64,000 nucleotides of DNA, from assembly GCA_963920765.1 (NCBI GenBank), contig OY987254.1, forward strand, positions 1 through 64,000. Direction: 5' to 3'. Positions 23,770 to 34,800 of this stretch are shown here, piece by piece; position 1 is the stretch's first letter, and every line of letters begins with the position of its first letter. The notes beneath the pieces are model-generated. The model saw nothing but the letters and a program-made list of their open reading frames with translations, did no database searches and was not told the origin of the DNA. This DNA comes from Ulota crispa (Eukaryota > Streptophyta > Bryopsida > Orthotrichales > Orthotrichaceae). The translations under genes and the position numbers were made by a program.

Positions 23770-23868
23770 ATGACAGCAATTTCAGACAGTCAAATTATTG
23801 TAGCTCTTGTTAGTGCTTTTATAACAGGTATTTTAGCTTTAAGATTAGCTAAAAGTTTGTATCAATAA
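23770..23868 (+). CDS. psaM: Photosystem I reaction centre subunit XII
   Basis: 32-residue single-helix PSI subunit. The translation starts [20 protein letters not shown] and ends [11 protein letters not shown], typical of the family. A Shine-Dalgarno-like AGGAGAGA lies just upstream. It is present in bryophytes, gymnosperms and algae and lost in flowering plants. Confidence 0.96.
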   Translation: MTAISDSQIIVALVSAFITGILALRLAKSLYQ

Positions 23869-23902
23869 ATTAATTAGTTTTTTATTTATTTACAAAAAAA
23901 AT

Positions 23903-23933
23903 AGCCTGGCCAGTACCAGTATCTGGTTAGGCT
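23903..23933 (+). terminator. GC-rich hairpin after psaM
   Basis: AGCCTGGCCAG pairs with CTGGTTAGGCT using two G-U pairs, with a short loop; 34 nt after the psaM stop. The G-U pairs point to function at RNA level on the plus strand. Confidence 0.7.
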
Positions 23934-24112
23934 CAAATAAAATGAAATAAAACACTTAGTTAAATTTTTTTTTTCTTTTTTTTTTATTAAAACAAAAATT
24001 TACATTTTATATTTTGTACATATATATCCATATAAAAATCAAATAATACAGATAATAAAATCTTCTTATTGTCTAGACTTCTAGTTCTACAGCGTGTTAT
24101 TATTTTTTAGTT

Positions 24113-24200
24113 GGAGAGATGGCCGAGTGGTTTAAAGCGATGGATTGCTAATCCGTTGTACATTTTTTTTGTACCGAGGGTTCGAATCCCTCTCTCTCCT
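24113..24200 (+). tRNA. trnS-GCU: tRNA-Ser (GCU)
   Basis: Class II tRNA: acceptor GGAGAGA/TCTCTCC, anticodon GCT in the loop TTGCTAA, long variable arm with a GTAC...GTAC stem, T loop TTCGAAT. The overlapping open frame in this stretch is incidental. Confidence 0.96.
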
Positions 24201-24262
24201 TCAACTAAAATTTTTTTTTTTCAAAATTTATATTTTTTTCCTAATTTCAATAATATAAAAAA

Positions 24263-24548
<286 letters not shown>

Positions 24549-24726
24549 AAAAAATATAAAACAAATCTAAAAAAATTAATTAAATGCTTAAATTAAATAA
24601 AATCTAAATTAACCAATTAGACCTTTTTTAATATTTTAATATAATTAATACTTAATAAATTCTTATATATATATATAAATTTATATATATGTAAAAAATA
24701 TTCCTATAAATATATTATACGTATAT

Positions 24727-24758
24727 AAGGCGAAAGTGAAAAAAATCACCCTCGCCTT
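24727..24758 (-). terminator. Hairpin 3' of psbK
   Basis: AAGGCGAAAGTGA pairs with TCACCCTCGCCTT with two mismatches, loop of 6 A/T. It lies 36 nt beyond the psbK stop on the minus strand, and separates psbK from the tRNA-like element. Confidence 0.65.
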
Positions 24759-24793
24759 TTAAAATAATAAAAAAAATTTTCAATTATGTTAAA

Positions 24794-24970
24794 TTATCTA
24801 AAACTTACAGAAGCTTGCCAAACAAAAGCTAATAGGAAAAAAAATACAGGAATAATTGGCATTACATCTACAATTGGATCGAAAATAGCATAAGCTTCAG
24901 GTAATTTAGCTAAAATGATACCATTCAAATGAAACGTGTTATCTAAATAAATATTAAACATAGCTAGCAT
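24794..24970 (-). CDS. psbK: Photosystem II reaction centre protein K
   Basis: 58-residue precursor of the PSII subunit K. The mature part begins at about residue 22, [17 protein letters not shown], and ends with the helix [20 protein letters not shown]; the first 21 residues are the cleaved leader. The normal mature length is retained. Confidence 0.96.
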   Translation of the reverse strand: MLAMFNIYLDNTFHLNGIILAKLPEAYAIFDPIVDVMPIIPVFFFLLAFVWQASVSFR

Positions 24971-25219
24971 TTATGTTCTCCAATAAAAATTATTATAATG
25001 ATTTAATAAAAAATGAAAAAATTTTCATTAGTTAATAAAAAAAAAAGCTCTTCGGTATATCTTACTATAGGTTTTATTAGTGTCAAAGAGGTTATATATT
25101 TTTAATAATAGTTGTTTTTTTTTTTTTTAAATAAAAAAAAAAAATTATTTCATAATAAAAAAATAAACAAAGCAATTGACAAAATCTTAATATAAGTATT
25201 TACTAGTAGTGTATATTTA

Positions 25220-25291
25220 TGGGGCGTGGCCAAGTGGTAAGGCACCAGGTTTTGACCCTGTCACTCGGAGGTTCGAATCCTTCCGTCCCAG
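25220..25291 (+). tRNA. trnQ-UUG: tRNA-Gln (UUG)
   Basis: Acceptor TGGGGCG/CGTCCCA, anticodon TTG in the loop TTTTGAC, T loop TTCGAAT. It is a standard neighbour of psbK. Confidence 0.95.
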
Positions 25292-25477
25292 ATTTACTAT
25301 TTATAGTAATTAAATAGGAAAAAGTTAAAATAAAAAATAATTTCTATTATTATAATATATTGTATTAGAAATACCATATTATGACAATTACATAAATATG
25401 GCAAGGGATATTTCTATGGTGTAAAATAAAAAAAGATCACATTATTATTTACTGAAAGTTACAAAGAGATTATATTT

Positions 25478-27010
25478 ATGAAATTAGCTTATTGGATGTA
25501 TGCTGGACCTGCTCATATTGGAACTCTCCGTGTAGCGAGTTCTTTTAAAAATGTTCATGCTATTATGCATGCTCCTTTAGGAGATGATTACTTTAATGTA
25601 ATGCGTTCAATGTTAGAAAGAGAAAGAGATTTTACTCCTGTAACAGCTAGTATAGTGGATCGTCATGTGTTAGCACGTGGATCTCAAGAAAAAGTTGTTG
25701 ATAATATAACTAGAAAAGATAAAGAAGAACGTCCAGATTTAATTGTATTAACACCAACATGTACTTCTAGCATTTTACAAGAAGATTTACAAAATTTTGT
25801 TAATAGAGCTTCTATCACTTCAAATTCAGATGTTATATTAGCTGATGTAAATCATTATCGAGTTAATGAGCTTCAAGCCGCAGACAGAACTTTAGAACAA
25901 GTAGTTCGCTATTATTTAGAAAAAGCTCGCAGACAAGGGACATTAGATCAAGCTATAACAAAAGAACCTTCAGCAAATATTCTTGGAATTTTTACACTTG
26001 GTTTTCATAATCAACATGATTGTCGTGAATTAAAGCGCCTATTACAAGATTTGAATATTAAAGTTAATAAAATAATTCCGGAAGGAGGTTCTGTAAAAGA
26101 TCTTCAAGATTTACCAAAAGCTTGGTTTAATTTAGTTCCATATCGTGAAATAGGTTTAATGACAGCTATTTATTTAGAAAAAAACTTTGGAATGCCTTAT
26201 ATATCTATCACACCAATGGGAATTGTAGATACAGCTGAATGTATTCGACAAATACAAAAGCATGTTAATAATTTAAGTTCTAACAAAAATTTTAATTATG
26301 AACCTTATATTGATCAACAAACACGATTTGTTTCTCAAGCAGCTTGGTTTTCACGTTCTATTGATTGTCAAAATTTAACAGGAAAAAAAGCCGTTGTTTT
26401 TGGTGATGCAACACATGCCGCTTCAATAACTAGAATTTTGGCTAGAGAAATGGGAATTCGTGTTAGTTGTACAGGTACTTATTGTAAACACGATGCAGAA
26501 TGGTTTAAAGAACAAGTTCAAGGATTTTGTGATGAAATATTGATTACAGATGATCATACTAAAGTAGGAGATATGATTGCTCGAATAGAACCATCTGCAA
26601 TATTTGGTACCCAAATGGAACGTCATATTGGTAAACGTCTTGATATTCCCTGTGGAGTTATTTCTTCACCAGTTCATATTCAAAATTTTCCGCTAGGATA
26701 TCGTCCGTTTTTAGGTTATGAAGGTACTAATCAAATTGCTGATTTAGTTTATAATTCTTTTACTTTAGGTATGGAAGATCATCTTTTAGAAATCTTTGGT
26801 GGTCATGATACAAAAGAAGTAATTACAAAATCATTGTCAACAGATACTGATCTAACTTGGAATCAGGAAAGTCAATTAGAATTAAATAAAATACCTGGAT
26901 TTGTTAGAGGTAAAATTAAAAGAAATACTGAAAAATTTGCGCGTCAAAATAATATTACCAATATTACTGTTGAAATAATGTATGCAGCTAAAGAAGCTTT
27001 AAGTGCTTAG
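25478..27010 (+). CDS. chlB: Light-independent protochlorophyllide reductase subunit B
   Basis: 510-residue ChlB subunit of the nitrogenase-like dark-operative protochlorophyllide reductase, which reduces protochlorophyllide to chlorophyllide without light. N-terminus [20 protein letters not shown]; Asp36 in PLGDDYF is the position known to be a ligand of the shared 4Fe-4S cluster. [16 protein letters not shown] and the C-terminal domain [20 protein letters not shown] are also typical. It works with ChlN and ChlL, which are not in the window. The gene is lost in flowering plants; its intact frame supports a bryophyte source and greening in the dark. Confidence 0.97.
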   Translation: MKLAYWMYAGPAHIGTLRVASSFKNVHAIMHAPLGDDYFNVMRSMLERERDFTPVTASIVDRHVLARGSQEKVVDNITRKDKEERPDLIVLTPTCTSSILQEDLQNFVNRASITSNSDVILADVNHYRVNELQAADRTLEQVVRYYLEKARRQGTLDQAITKEPSANILGIFTLGFHNQHDCRELKRLLQDLNIKVNKIIPEGGSVKDLQDLPKAWFNLVPYREIGLMTAIYLEKNFGMPYISITPMGIVDTAECIRQIQKHVNNLSSNKNFNYEPYIDQQTRFVSQAAWFSRSIDCQNLTGKKAVVFGDATHAASITRILAREMGIRVSCTGTYCKHDAEWFKEQVQGFCDEILITDDHTKVGDMIARIEPSAIFGTQMERHIGKRLDIPCGVISSPVHIQNFPLGYRPFLGYEGTNQIADLVYNSFTLGMEDHLLEIFGGHDTKEVITKSLSTDTDLTWNQESQLELNKIPGFVRGKIKRNTEKFARQNNITNITVEIMYAAKEALSA

Positions 27011-27104
27011 TTTTTTTTAACTAATGTTACATTTTAAAAATTGTTTTTTACTATTTTTATGAAAAAAATAAAAAAATATATATATAACATAAAAATAAAG
27101 CTAA

Positions 27105-27142
27105 TTTAAATTTGATTTTAACTGGCTAAAATCAAATTTAAA
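27105..27142 (+). terminator. Hairpin after chlB
   Basis: Perfect 16-nt arms (27105-27120, 27127-27142) around the loop ACTGGC, about 95 nt after the chlB stop. Confidence 0.7.
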
Positions 27143-27203
27143 ACAGTTAATAAAAAAAACAAAAATATTTAAACAAATTTCATTTTAAATTTAGGAGAAA
27201 TTT

Positions 27204-27377
27204 ATGAATCCCGCTTTTTGTTTTATTCAGTTATTGTTTTATTATCCATTTTTTTTCTTTTCATTGTATATTTATTTAGTTTTTTTTATTCCAATAAAAA
27301 ATACAATTAATATTGCCAACATATTTTCTTTTTTTTCAAAGTCGATAAAAAATAAATTTGATTTTTATAAAAAATAA
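27204..27377 (+). CDS. Unrecognised 57-residue membrane ORF between chlB and trnK
   Basis: I do not recognise this protein. It begins MNPAFCFIQLLFYY; residues 4-31 are almost entirely hydrophobic (rich in F, Y, L, I), followed by a polar, lysine-rich tail ending KNKFDFYKK, so a single-pass inner or thylakoid membrane protein is likely. A strong Shine-Dalgarno-like AGGAG lies 6 nt before the ATG, and a near-perfect 57-bp hairpin starts 5 nt after the stop, the same layout as the real genes around it. It does not resemble PsbK, PsbI, PetN or PetL. The phenylalanine runs could also arise by chance in T-rich DNA. Confidence 0.45.
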   Translation: MNPAFCFIQLLFYYPFFFFSLYIYLVFFIPIKNTINIANIFSFFSKSIKNKFDFYKK

Positions 27378-27381
27378 TTTA

Positions 27382-27438
27382 AAAACGTTAAGTTTTTTTA
27401 CTTTTATTTTAAAATAAAAGTAAAAAGCTTAGCGTTTT
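27382..27438 (+). terminator. Hairpin after the 57-residue ORF
   Basis: Left arm 27382-27410 and right arm 27411-27438 pair almost fully with no loop, starting AAAACG and ending CGTTTT. It sits immediately after the ORF stop and before trnK. Confidence 0.7.
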
Positions 27439-27639
27439 GATAAAAAAATTAAAGTAAAAAATTAAAACAAAAAAATTTATATGTTTTGTCTATGAAGCAT
27501 TGACAAAAAGAATTTACTAACATATAATAATTTTGATATTTCTTAATTATATTAAAAATTACTATAATTTATTTGAATTAAAAAACATAAAGTTCTTTAA
27601 TATTTATAATTTTTTTTTTATTTATTAAAAAAAAAATAT

Positions 27640-29964
27640 GGGTTGCTAACTCAATGGTAGAGTACTCGGCTTTTAAGTGCGACTAAGAAATTTTATACAT
27701 TTAGATGAAATACAAAATTCATCCAAACCATTGATAAGGGTTTGTAAAACTACGACTAATCTCAAAAAGAAATTTGCCAGAAAAAATAGCATGTCGTTTT
27801 TTTATTTTTTATTTTTAAGTTAATAAAATTAATGGATAAAGCTAAATTGCTTGAATCAAAGGTAAAACCAGAAGAACGAGCTTCTATTCAAAAATGTTTT
27901 TGAATTCTTTTTATTAATTAAAAAGTTAAAACAAAATTAATAGTCAATTTAAAAGAGGTCTAGCCTTATAATTTAATATAAGGCTATTTTTACTAAAAAT
28001 GAATCCTAATATTTAAAAAAATGTATATAAATAACAAGTTTGCTGACTAAATAAAAGAGATTTAGGTCAGAAGAGCAATCAAATATTTTTAATAATAAAT
28101 TAAATTAATTTAATTTTTCTAAATTATCTAATTTTCTTTTGTTAATTTTATTTTAATAGATTGCACTATGTATCATTTTATATTTTAAGAGGTTGGTCAG
28201 ATGAAAAGCAAAGCAGAAATTTTATATGAAATAAAAAAGCTAAATGAAAATAATAAAAAACTTGTACGACAACAACGTTTTTTATATCCACTTTTATTTC
28301 AAGATGATCTTTATGCAATTGCTTATAATCATTCTTTCAATAAAATAAAGCTAAAATTTTTAAAAAGTTCTAATTTAGGTGATAATTTTAGTTTTTTAAC
28401 ATTAAAACGTTTAATTAATAGAATGCGCCGAAAAAAGAGTATAAAAGAATTTAAAAAAAACTACAATAAAATTATTGATATTAATTACAATAATCATTTT
28501 TATTTAAAAATAGTTCGAGAAGGTTTTGCTACAATTTTTGAAATTTTTTTTTCTATTCAATTAGAAAAAACTTTTATAAAAGAATTTAACAACTGGACTA
28601 ATTATCAATCTATTCACTCTATATTTCCTTTTATTGAAGATCATTTTTTACATTCTAATTACATTTTAAATGCAAAAATACCTTATTTTTTTCATCCAGA
28701 ACTTTTAATCCGAATTTTGCGTCAACGAATACAAGATGCTTCTTTTTCTCATTTATTAAGATTAATATTTTATAAAAATAAAAAGTTAATTACCTTAAAT
28801 ATAAATTCTCAAAAAGAAATGACTAGATTGTCCATATTTTTATGGCATTATTATATTCGTGAATTAGAATTTTTTTTAATTAATCAGTGGAAAGTCTTAA
28901 ATTATTTTAAATCTTTATCATATTTGACTTTGCTTGATAAAACAGATTGTATAAAAAAAATAAAATATATTGTTAATAATTTTTTATGCATAAAATTACA
29001 ATTTTTTTTTTATAAAAAAAAAATATCTTTTCATTATGTAAGATATGAGAATAATTATATTATTGCAATAAAAAGTTCTAATTATTTAGCCGAAAAATGG
29101 AGTTTTTTTCTTTATAAATTGTGGAATTATTATTTTTATTATTTATTTAAACCTTTTAGAATAAGTACAAAAAAAATTTCTAAAAATTGTTTTTCTTTTT
29201 TAGGTTATCTTTTTGGTGTTCAAATAAAACAAGTTTTAGTCGAAACTAAAATGTTACATTATTTGAAGAAAGTATATATTATAAAAAAAGAACTCTATTC
29301 TATTACTCCAATATCATCTTTAATTGAATTGTTAGCTAAAGAAAAGTTTTGTGATACTTTCGGTCATCCAATGAGTAAATTATCTTGGACTACTTTAACA
29401 GATGACGAAATTTTTAATCGTTTTGATCAAATTTGGAAAAATTTTTTTTATTACTATAGTGGATGCAAAAATAAAAAAAATTTATATCAAGTACAATATG
29501 TACTTCGATTTTCTTGTGCTAAAACATTAGCTTGCAAACATAAAAGTACTGTACGATATGTTTGGAAAAAGTATCGTTCAAATTTTTTTGCAAAATCTTT
29601 TTTTTTCAAAAAGCAAGAATTAATTAATTTAAAATTTTTTAAACTATATCCTTCTATAAAAAAAATTTGGTATCTTGATATTGTTCAAATAAATTATTTA
29701 GCAAAATTATTGCAAAAAAAAACTAATAGTAATTTTAAATTAATTAAAATTAATTAAATTAACTGCTTAATAAAATTATTAATTTAATAATAATTAAAAA
29801 ATTCTCGAAAAAATAAAAAAATACTGATTACATAGAGAAAGCCGTGTGCAATAAAAATTGCAAGCACGGTTTGGGAAGAGATGTTTTCATTTTTATTTAA
29901 AAAATAAAATAAAATTCATCCACTTTCATCCGACGCGTTCCGGGTTCGAGCCCCGGGCAACCCA
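27640..29964 (+). tRNA. trnK-UUU: tRNA-Lys (UUU), split by a group II intron that carries matK
   Basis: 5' exon 27640-27676 (GGGTTGCTAACTCAATGGTA..., ending CTTTTAA) and 3' exon 29930-29964 (35 nt, CCGACGCGTTCCGGGTTCGA...). The intron begins GTGCG and ends CAT, with domain V at about 29837-29880 (AAGCCGTGTG...CACGGTTTGG). The acceptor GGGTTGC/GCAACCC is perfect. matK occupies the domain IV region. Confidence 0.96.
28201..29757 (+). CDS. matK: Intron maturase MatK
   Basis: 518-residue maturase encoded within the trnK intron; it helps splice several plastid group II introns. The C-terminal domain X, the likely RNA-binding part, is intact: ISSLIELLAKEKFCDTFGHP at about residues 378-397, then LSWTTLTDDEIFNRF and VRYVWKKYRSNFF. 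The N-terminal reverse-transcriptase-like part is diverged, as in all MatK. The frame is full length. The start follows GAGGTTGGTCAG; 27677-28200 of the intron has no other gene. Several introns here (atpF, trnV, trnG, rps12) are plausible targets by family knowledge. Confidence 0.95.
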   Translation: MKSKAEILYEIKKLNENNKKLVRQQRFLYPLLFQDDLYAIAYNHSFNKIKLKFLKSSNLGDNFSFLTLKRLINRMRRKKSIKEFKKNYNKIIDINYNNHFYLKIVREGFATIFEIFFSIQLEKTFIKEFNNWTNYQSIHSIFPFIEDHFLHSNYILNAKIPYFFHPELLIRILRQRIQDASFSHLLRLIFYKNKKLITLNINSQKEMTRLSIFLWHYYIRELEFFLINQWKVLNYFKSLSYLTLLDKTDCIKKIKYIVNNFLCIKLQFFFYKKKISFHYVRYENNYIIAIKSSNYLAEKWSFFLYKLWNYYFYYLFKPFRISTKKISKNCFSFLGYLFGVQIKQVLVETKMLHYLKKVYIIKKELYSITPISSLIELLAKEKFCDTFGHPMSKLSWTTLTDDEIFNRFDQIWKNFFYYYSGCKNKKNLYQVQYVLRFSCAKTLACKHKSTVRYVWKKYRSNFFAKSFFFKKQELINLKFFKLYPSIKKIWYLDIVQINYLAKLLQKKTNSNFKLIKIN

Positions 29965-30060
29965 TTTTAACTTAGTTTAAATTAATCATTTTTTATACAA
30001 AACATTATATAATGTTATTTGTTAAAAAGGATTAATCAGGTGATTACAAAAAGAAAATTT

Positions 30061-30114
30061 TTTTAAATGAAATTACTTTTCTATTTAAAAAAAAAAAAGT
30101 AATTTCATTTAAAA
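30061..30114 (+). terminator. Hairpin between trnK and psbA
   Basis: Perfect 20-nt arms (30061-30080, 30095-30114), loop of 14. It ends 6 nt before the psbA -35 box, so it may end the trnK transcript. Confidence 0.65.
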
Positions 30115-30120
30115 AAACAG

Positions 30121-30152
30121 TTGACATAGTAATATATTTTGTGTAATACTAT
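30121..30152 (+). promoter_or_regulatory. psbA promoter (bacterial sigma-70 type)
   Basis: TTGACA at 30121-30126 and TAATAC or TACTAT at 30144-30152, with a TATATT element between them, as in plant psbA promoters recognised by PEP. The mRNA leader would be about 55 nt to the ATG at 30212. The transcription start is inferred. Confidence 0.8.
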
Positions 30153-30154
30153 AA

Positions 30155-31273
<1,119 letters not shown>

Positions 31274-31330
31274 TATTTTAGTTATAAGTTTAGTATTATA
31301 AATTTATATAAAATAGGATAACAACTTGAA

Positions 31331-31369
31331 AATAATGACCTTAGGAATTTAATTCCTAAGGTCATTATT
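31331..31369 (+). terminator. Perfect hairpin after psbA
   Basis: 19-nt arms (31331-31349, 31351-31369), exact complements around one base, followed by a T run, 57 nt after the psbA stop. It contains GACCTTAGGAATT. The psbA 3' hairpin is a known mRNA stability element in plants and algae. Confidence 0.85.
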
Positions 31370-31389
31370 TTTTTATTAAATTAAAAAAG

Positions 31390-31463
31390 GCGGACGTGGC
31401 CAAGTGGATTAAGGCAGTGGATTGTGGATCCACCATGCGCGGGTTCAATTCCCGTCGTTCGCC
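31390..31463 (+). tRNA. trnH-GUG: tRNA-His (GUG)
   Basis: Acceptor GCGGACG/CGTTCGC (one G-T pair), anticodon GTG in the loop TTGTGGA, T loop TTCAATT. It sits between psbA and ycf2 as in bryophytes. Confidence 0.96.
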
Positions 31464-31820
31464 CATTTGAAATGAAACAAATTGAATTAAATAAAGTTTT
31501 CTTTATTAAAAAAAATCTAATAATAAAAGATTTAATTTAGATGAGTTGACGAAACCTTTTGTTTATGTCATCATAAAGAAAATAACATAAATATATTAAA
31601 TAAAATAATAACCATAAAAAACTTTTAAATTTTAGTTTTAGTTGAAATACTAGCGAAATTTTTTTTTTATAAATAGAAAAAATTAGTAATGCTTAAATAC
31701 ATTTAGTATCTTTATATTAAAAAAAAAAATAGCGAAAAAATAAAAAAATTTTAAAGTTATTTAATTGAAGTTATAAAAAATCTAGTTATTATAAAGTTTT
31801 ATCTAACTGCTGTAAAAAAA
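31464..31820 (+). other. trnH-ycf2 spacer
   Basis: 357 nt of AT-rich DNA with several A and T runs. I see no gene, hairpin or clear promoter. It must hold the ycf2 leader. Confidence 0.5.
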
Positions 31821-34800
31821 ATGAAACAAGAATTATCAAAAAACAAATACTTATATAAAAGATTAAAACTGGAAGAAATAAAAAATCCTCAATATTTTTT
31901 GGAAATATGCACAAAATCAAATTTAATTAAATTTTTAATTAGACTTTTTTTTAATAAAGAAAACTTTATTAAATTTTTTGATTTTCGAATTATTAGTTCA
32001 TTAATTTTACATGACTTAAAAAGTTCAAAAACTAAAAAAAATTCAATATTAAATTCTTTTTTATTAATTACATTATCCATTTTTTTATATCGTTTAAATA
32101 ATAAAGCTATTATTGAAAAAAAATATTTAAATTTAGTTAAAGTAGTTTCTGGACATATAAATTATTTTAAATATAAGGAAAAAAATTTAAAAGAAATTTT
32201 TAATAAAAAAAATACTTTAACTTTTACTCATCAGCCTATTTTTAAGCGTTTAGATTTGAAAAAAAAAAAAAAATACTCGATGATTAGAACAAGTTTGAAA
32301 AAAAAAATCTATGTTATAGATCCATATAATAAAAATTTAGTTAAAAATTCAGAATGGTGGAAATTTTGGATTATAAAAGAAATTTTACCGAGTTGGAAAA
32401 TATCTTCCAATTATATAAAAAAAATTGAAAATTTATTAAAAAAAAAAAATACAAATGATTTAAAATATTTTTTTAAGTTTTATATAACTAATATACTTTG
32501 TAAAAATTATTATTGGGAAAAAAAATTTAATTCTATTTTTTTTGAAAATTCAAAAAAAAGTAGAAAAATAAGATCAAATGAAAAAAAAAAAATATTAGAA
32601 GATACTTTTGGTCTTCAAATATTTTTTGCTTTTTGTGAAAAATTAATTTTTGAAATAGAAAATCCTTTAAAATCAAATAATTTAAATTCAATAATTCAAT
32701 TGGAAAATTCTAATACTAATTTTGTAATTTCAGCAGATTATAAAAAAAAAAGTCCTGAATTCAATTTAGTAAAAAAAAACATAATTCAAAATTTAAAAAT
32801 TTGGGATGAAACGGATTCAATTATCGCAAAATCTTACATTTTAATAAAAAAAAAAGGATGGTTTTTTTTTAATAATTATGCTGAATTTTATTTATGGCAA
32901 TTATATAAAAAAGGTTTATTTAAATACAAAAAAGATTTAAACAAAATTGACATCAATAAAAACAAATTAGATATAAAGTTATTCAAATTAAAATCTTTAA
33001 ATAGTGAACAAAGAAATTTAAGAGCCGATAAAAATTTATCAAAAATTTCATATCAAATGTCAAAATATATTTTGTATGATTTAAAAAACTCTATTAAATT
33101 AATAAGTAATTATTTAATAATTGATCAAAATTTGAAATTAAAAAAAAAAAAACTTAAAATAAAAAAAAAATTTAATTTGATTGAAACTAATTTTGTTAAA
33201 TCAAACAAAAATTTTTTAAAATCGCTTTTAAATAAAAAACTTTCGGACAGAAAAAACCTTAAAAACAATATTACTTCAACAATTTGGAATACATTTTTTT
33301 TTAATCAAAATAAAAAAAATATAATAAAATCAAGTTTATTTTTAAGTCCTTTTTTCGAAAATTATTTAACATTATGGATAAAAAATTTATTTATAGAAAA
33401 TGAAAAAAGTACTACAAATACTTTTTTTTTAAACAATAAACAAACTTTAAATTTTAGTTATAAACTTTTTTCAAATATTTTGTCTATAGATCAATTAAGT
33501 ATTGGTTTTTCTAGTAATAAAGAGTATAAAAAAAAAATTAGACTAATAAAAAAACCAGAAAATAAAATTTTTAGGCATTTTACAAAGTCAGATAATTATA
33601 GATTAATTTTTTTATTCAAAACTAAAAAAAGCCATAAAACTTTAAATTTTTTTATTTTTTTAAATTATGCTTATAAGATTATTTATAAAAAAAAAAATAA
33701 TATAAAAAAATTCATTTTATTAGTAAATTCTAAATCCTCTAAAAATATTTTTTATTTATTATGGTTTTGTATTCATAAATGTATTGGTAATCAAAATATA
33801 AAATCTAATAAAAAAAATTTATTTCAAATTAACCATTTTATAAGTTTAACTACTTTTTTAGATAAACTAAATTTGTTAATAATTAAATATAATTTATTTT
33901 ACATCAAAACTGCTTATTATAATTTAAATTATCAAAATCAAGAAAACTTTAAATTAGAAAAAAATTTATTAATTACTAAAATAATTTCTGAAAAAGAAAG
34001 AGAAAAAACAAAAGTTTTAATAGAAAAGAAGTTAAAAAAAAAATTAAAAATTTATAATATTTTCTCAAAATTTTATACTCAATTTTCAAATAAAGATCAA
34101 TTAATTTATAATTATTTTTATAAAAATTTATTTTTAGTTAATAAAATTTTTTATTATAAAAAAAATATAAATTTAAGAAAAATAACAAAAATTATAATTG
34201 ATCAAAATTTATTAAATTGGAAAAAAAAAGAAAAAAATTATTTTTATAATAATAGTATAAAAAAAACTAAATATATTTATTATAATTTTAATAAAGTTAT
34301 TTTAATTAGTGAAAAAAACAAAAACAAAAAAACATCAAAGTTTTTTATTGAAAAACAAAAAAATTTACTATTTTTATCTAATAAAATAAATTTTTTAAAC
34401 AATAAAAATTTAATTACTAAATGGTCTAATAAATTAAATAAAAAAAGTATTTCTAGTTTTTATAACAAACTTACATTTATTTTTCTTAAAAATAGATATA
34501 AATTTTCAAAACTTTTTATTTACTCTCCAAAAATTAAAAATATTAAAACCAAAAATTTTTACAAAATTGTTTTAAATAAACAAATTTTATTAAAACAAAT
34601 AACGTTCAATATTTATTATAAATTAAATACTTATTGTTATTTTGATAAAATATTAATTACTAACTTTTTTATTAATTATTTCAATGATATTAATAATAAT
34701 AAAATTTGTACAAAAATTTTTAATAGCATTTTTTTCTCACCAATCTGGCAAAATGAAAAAAATTATTTTAGTTCGATAAAAATATCTAATGAAATTTTAT

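Noticed and set aside
28201-29757. Possibility that the trnK intron ORF is a mobile intron protein with full reverse transcriptase
   Set aside because: The C-terminal domain X and overall similarity identify MatK; no YADD-type catalytic motif or endonuclease domain is visible, so it is not mobile.
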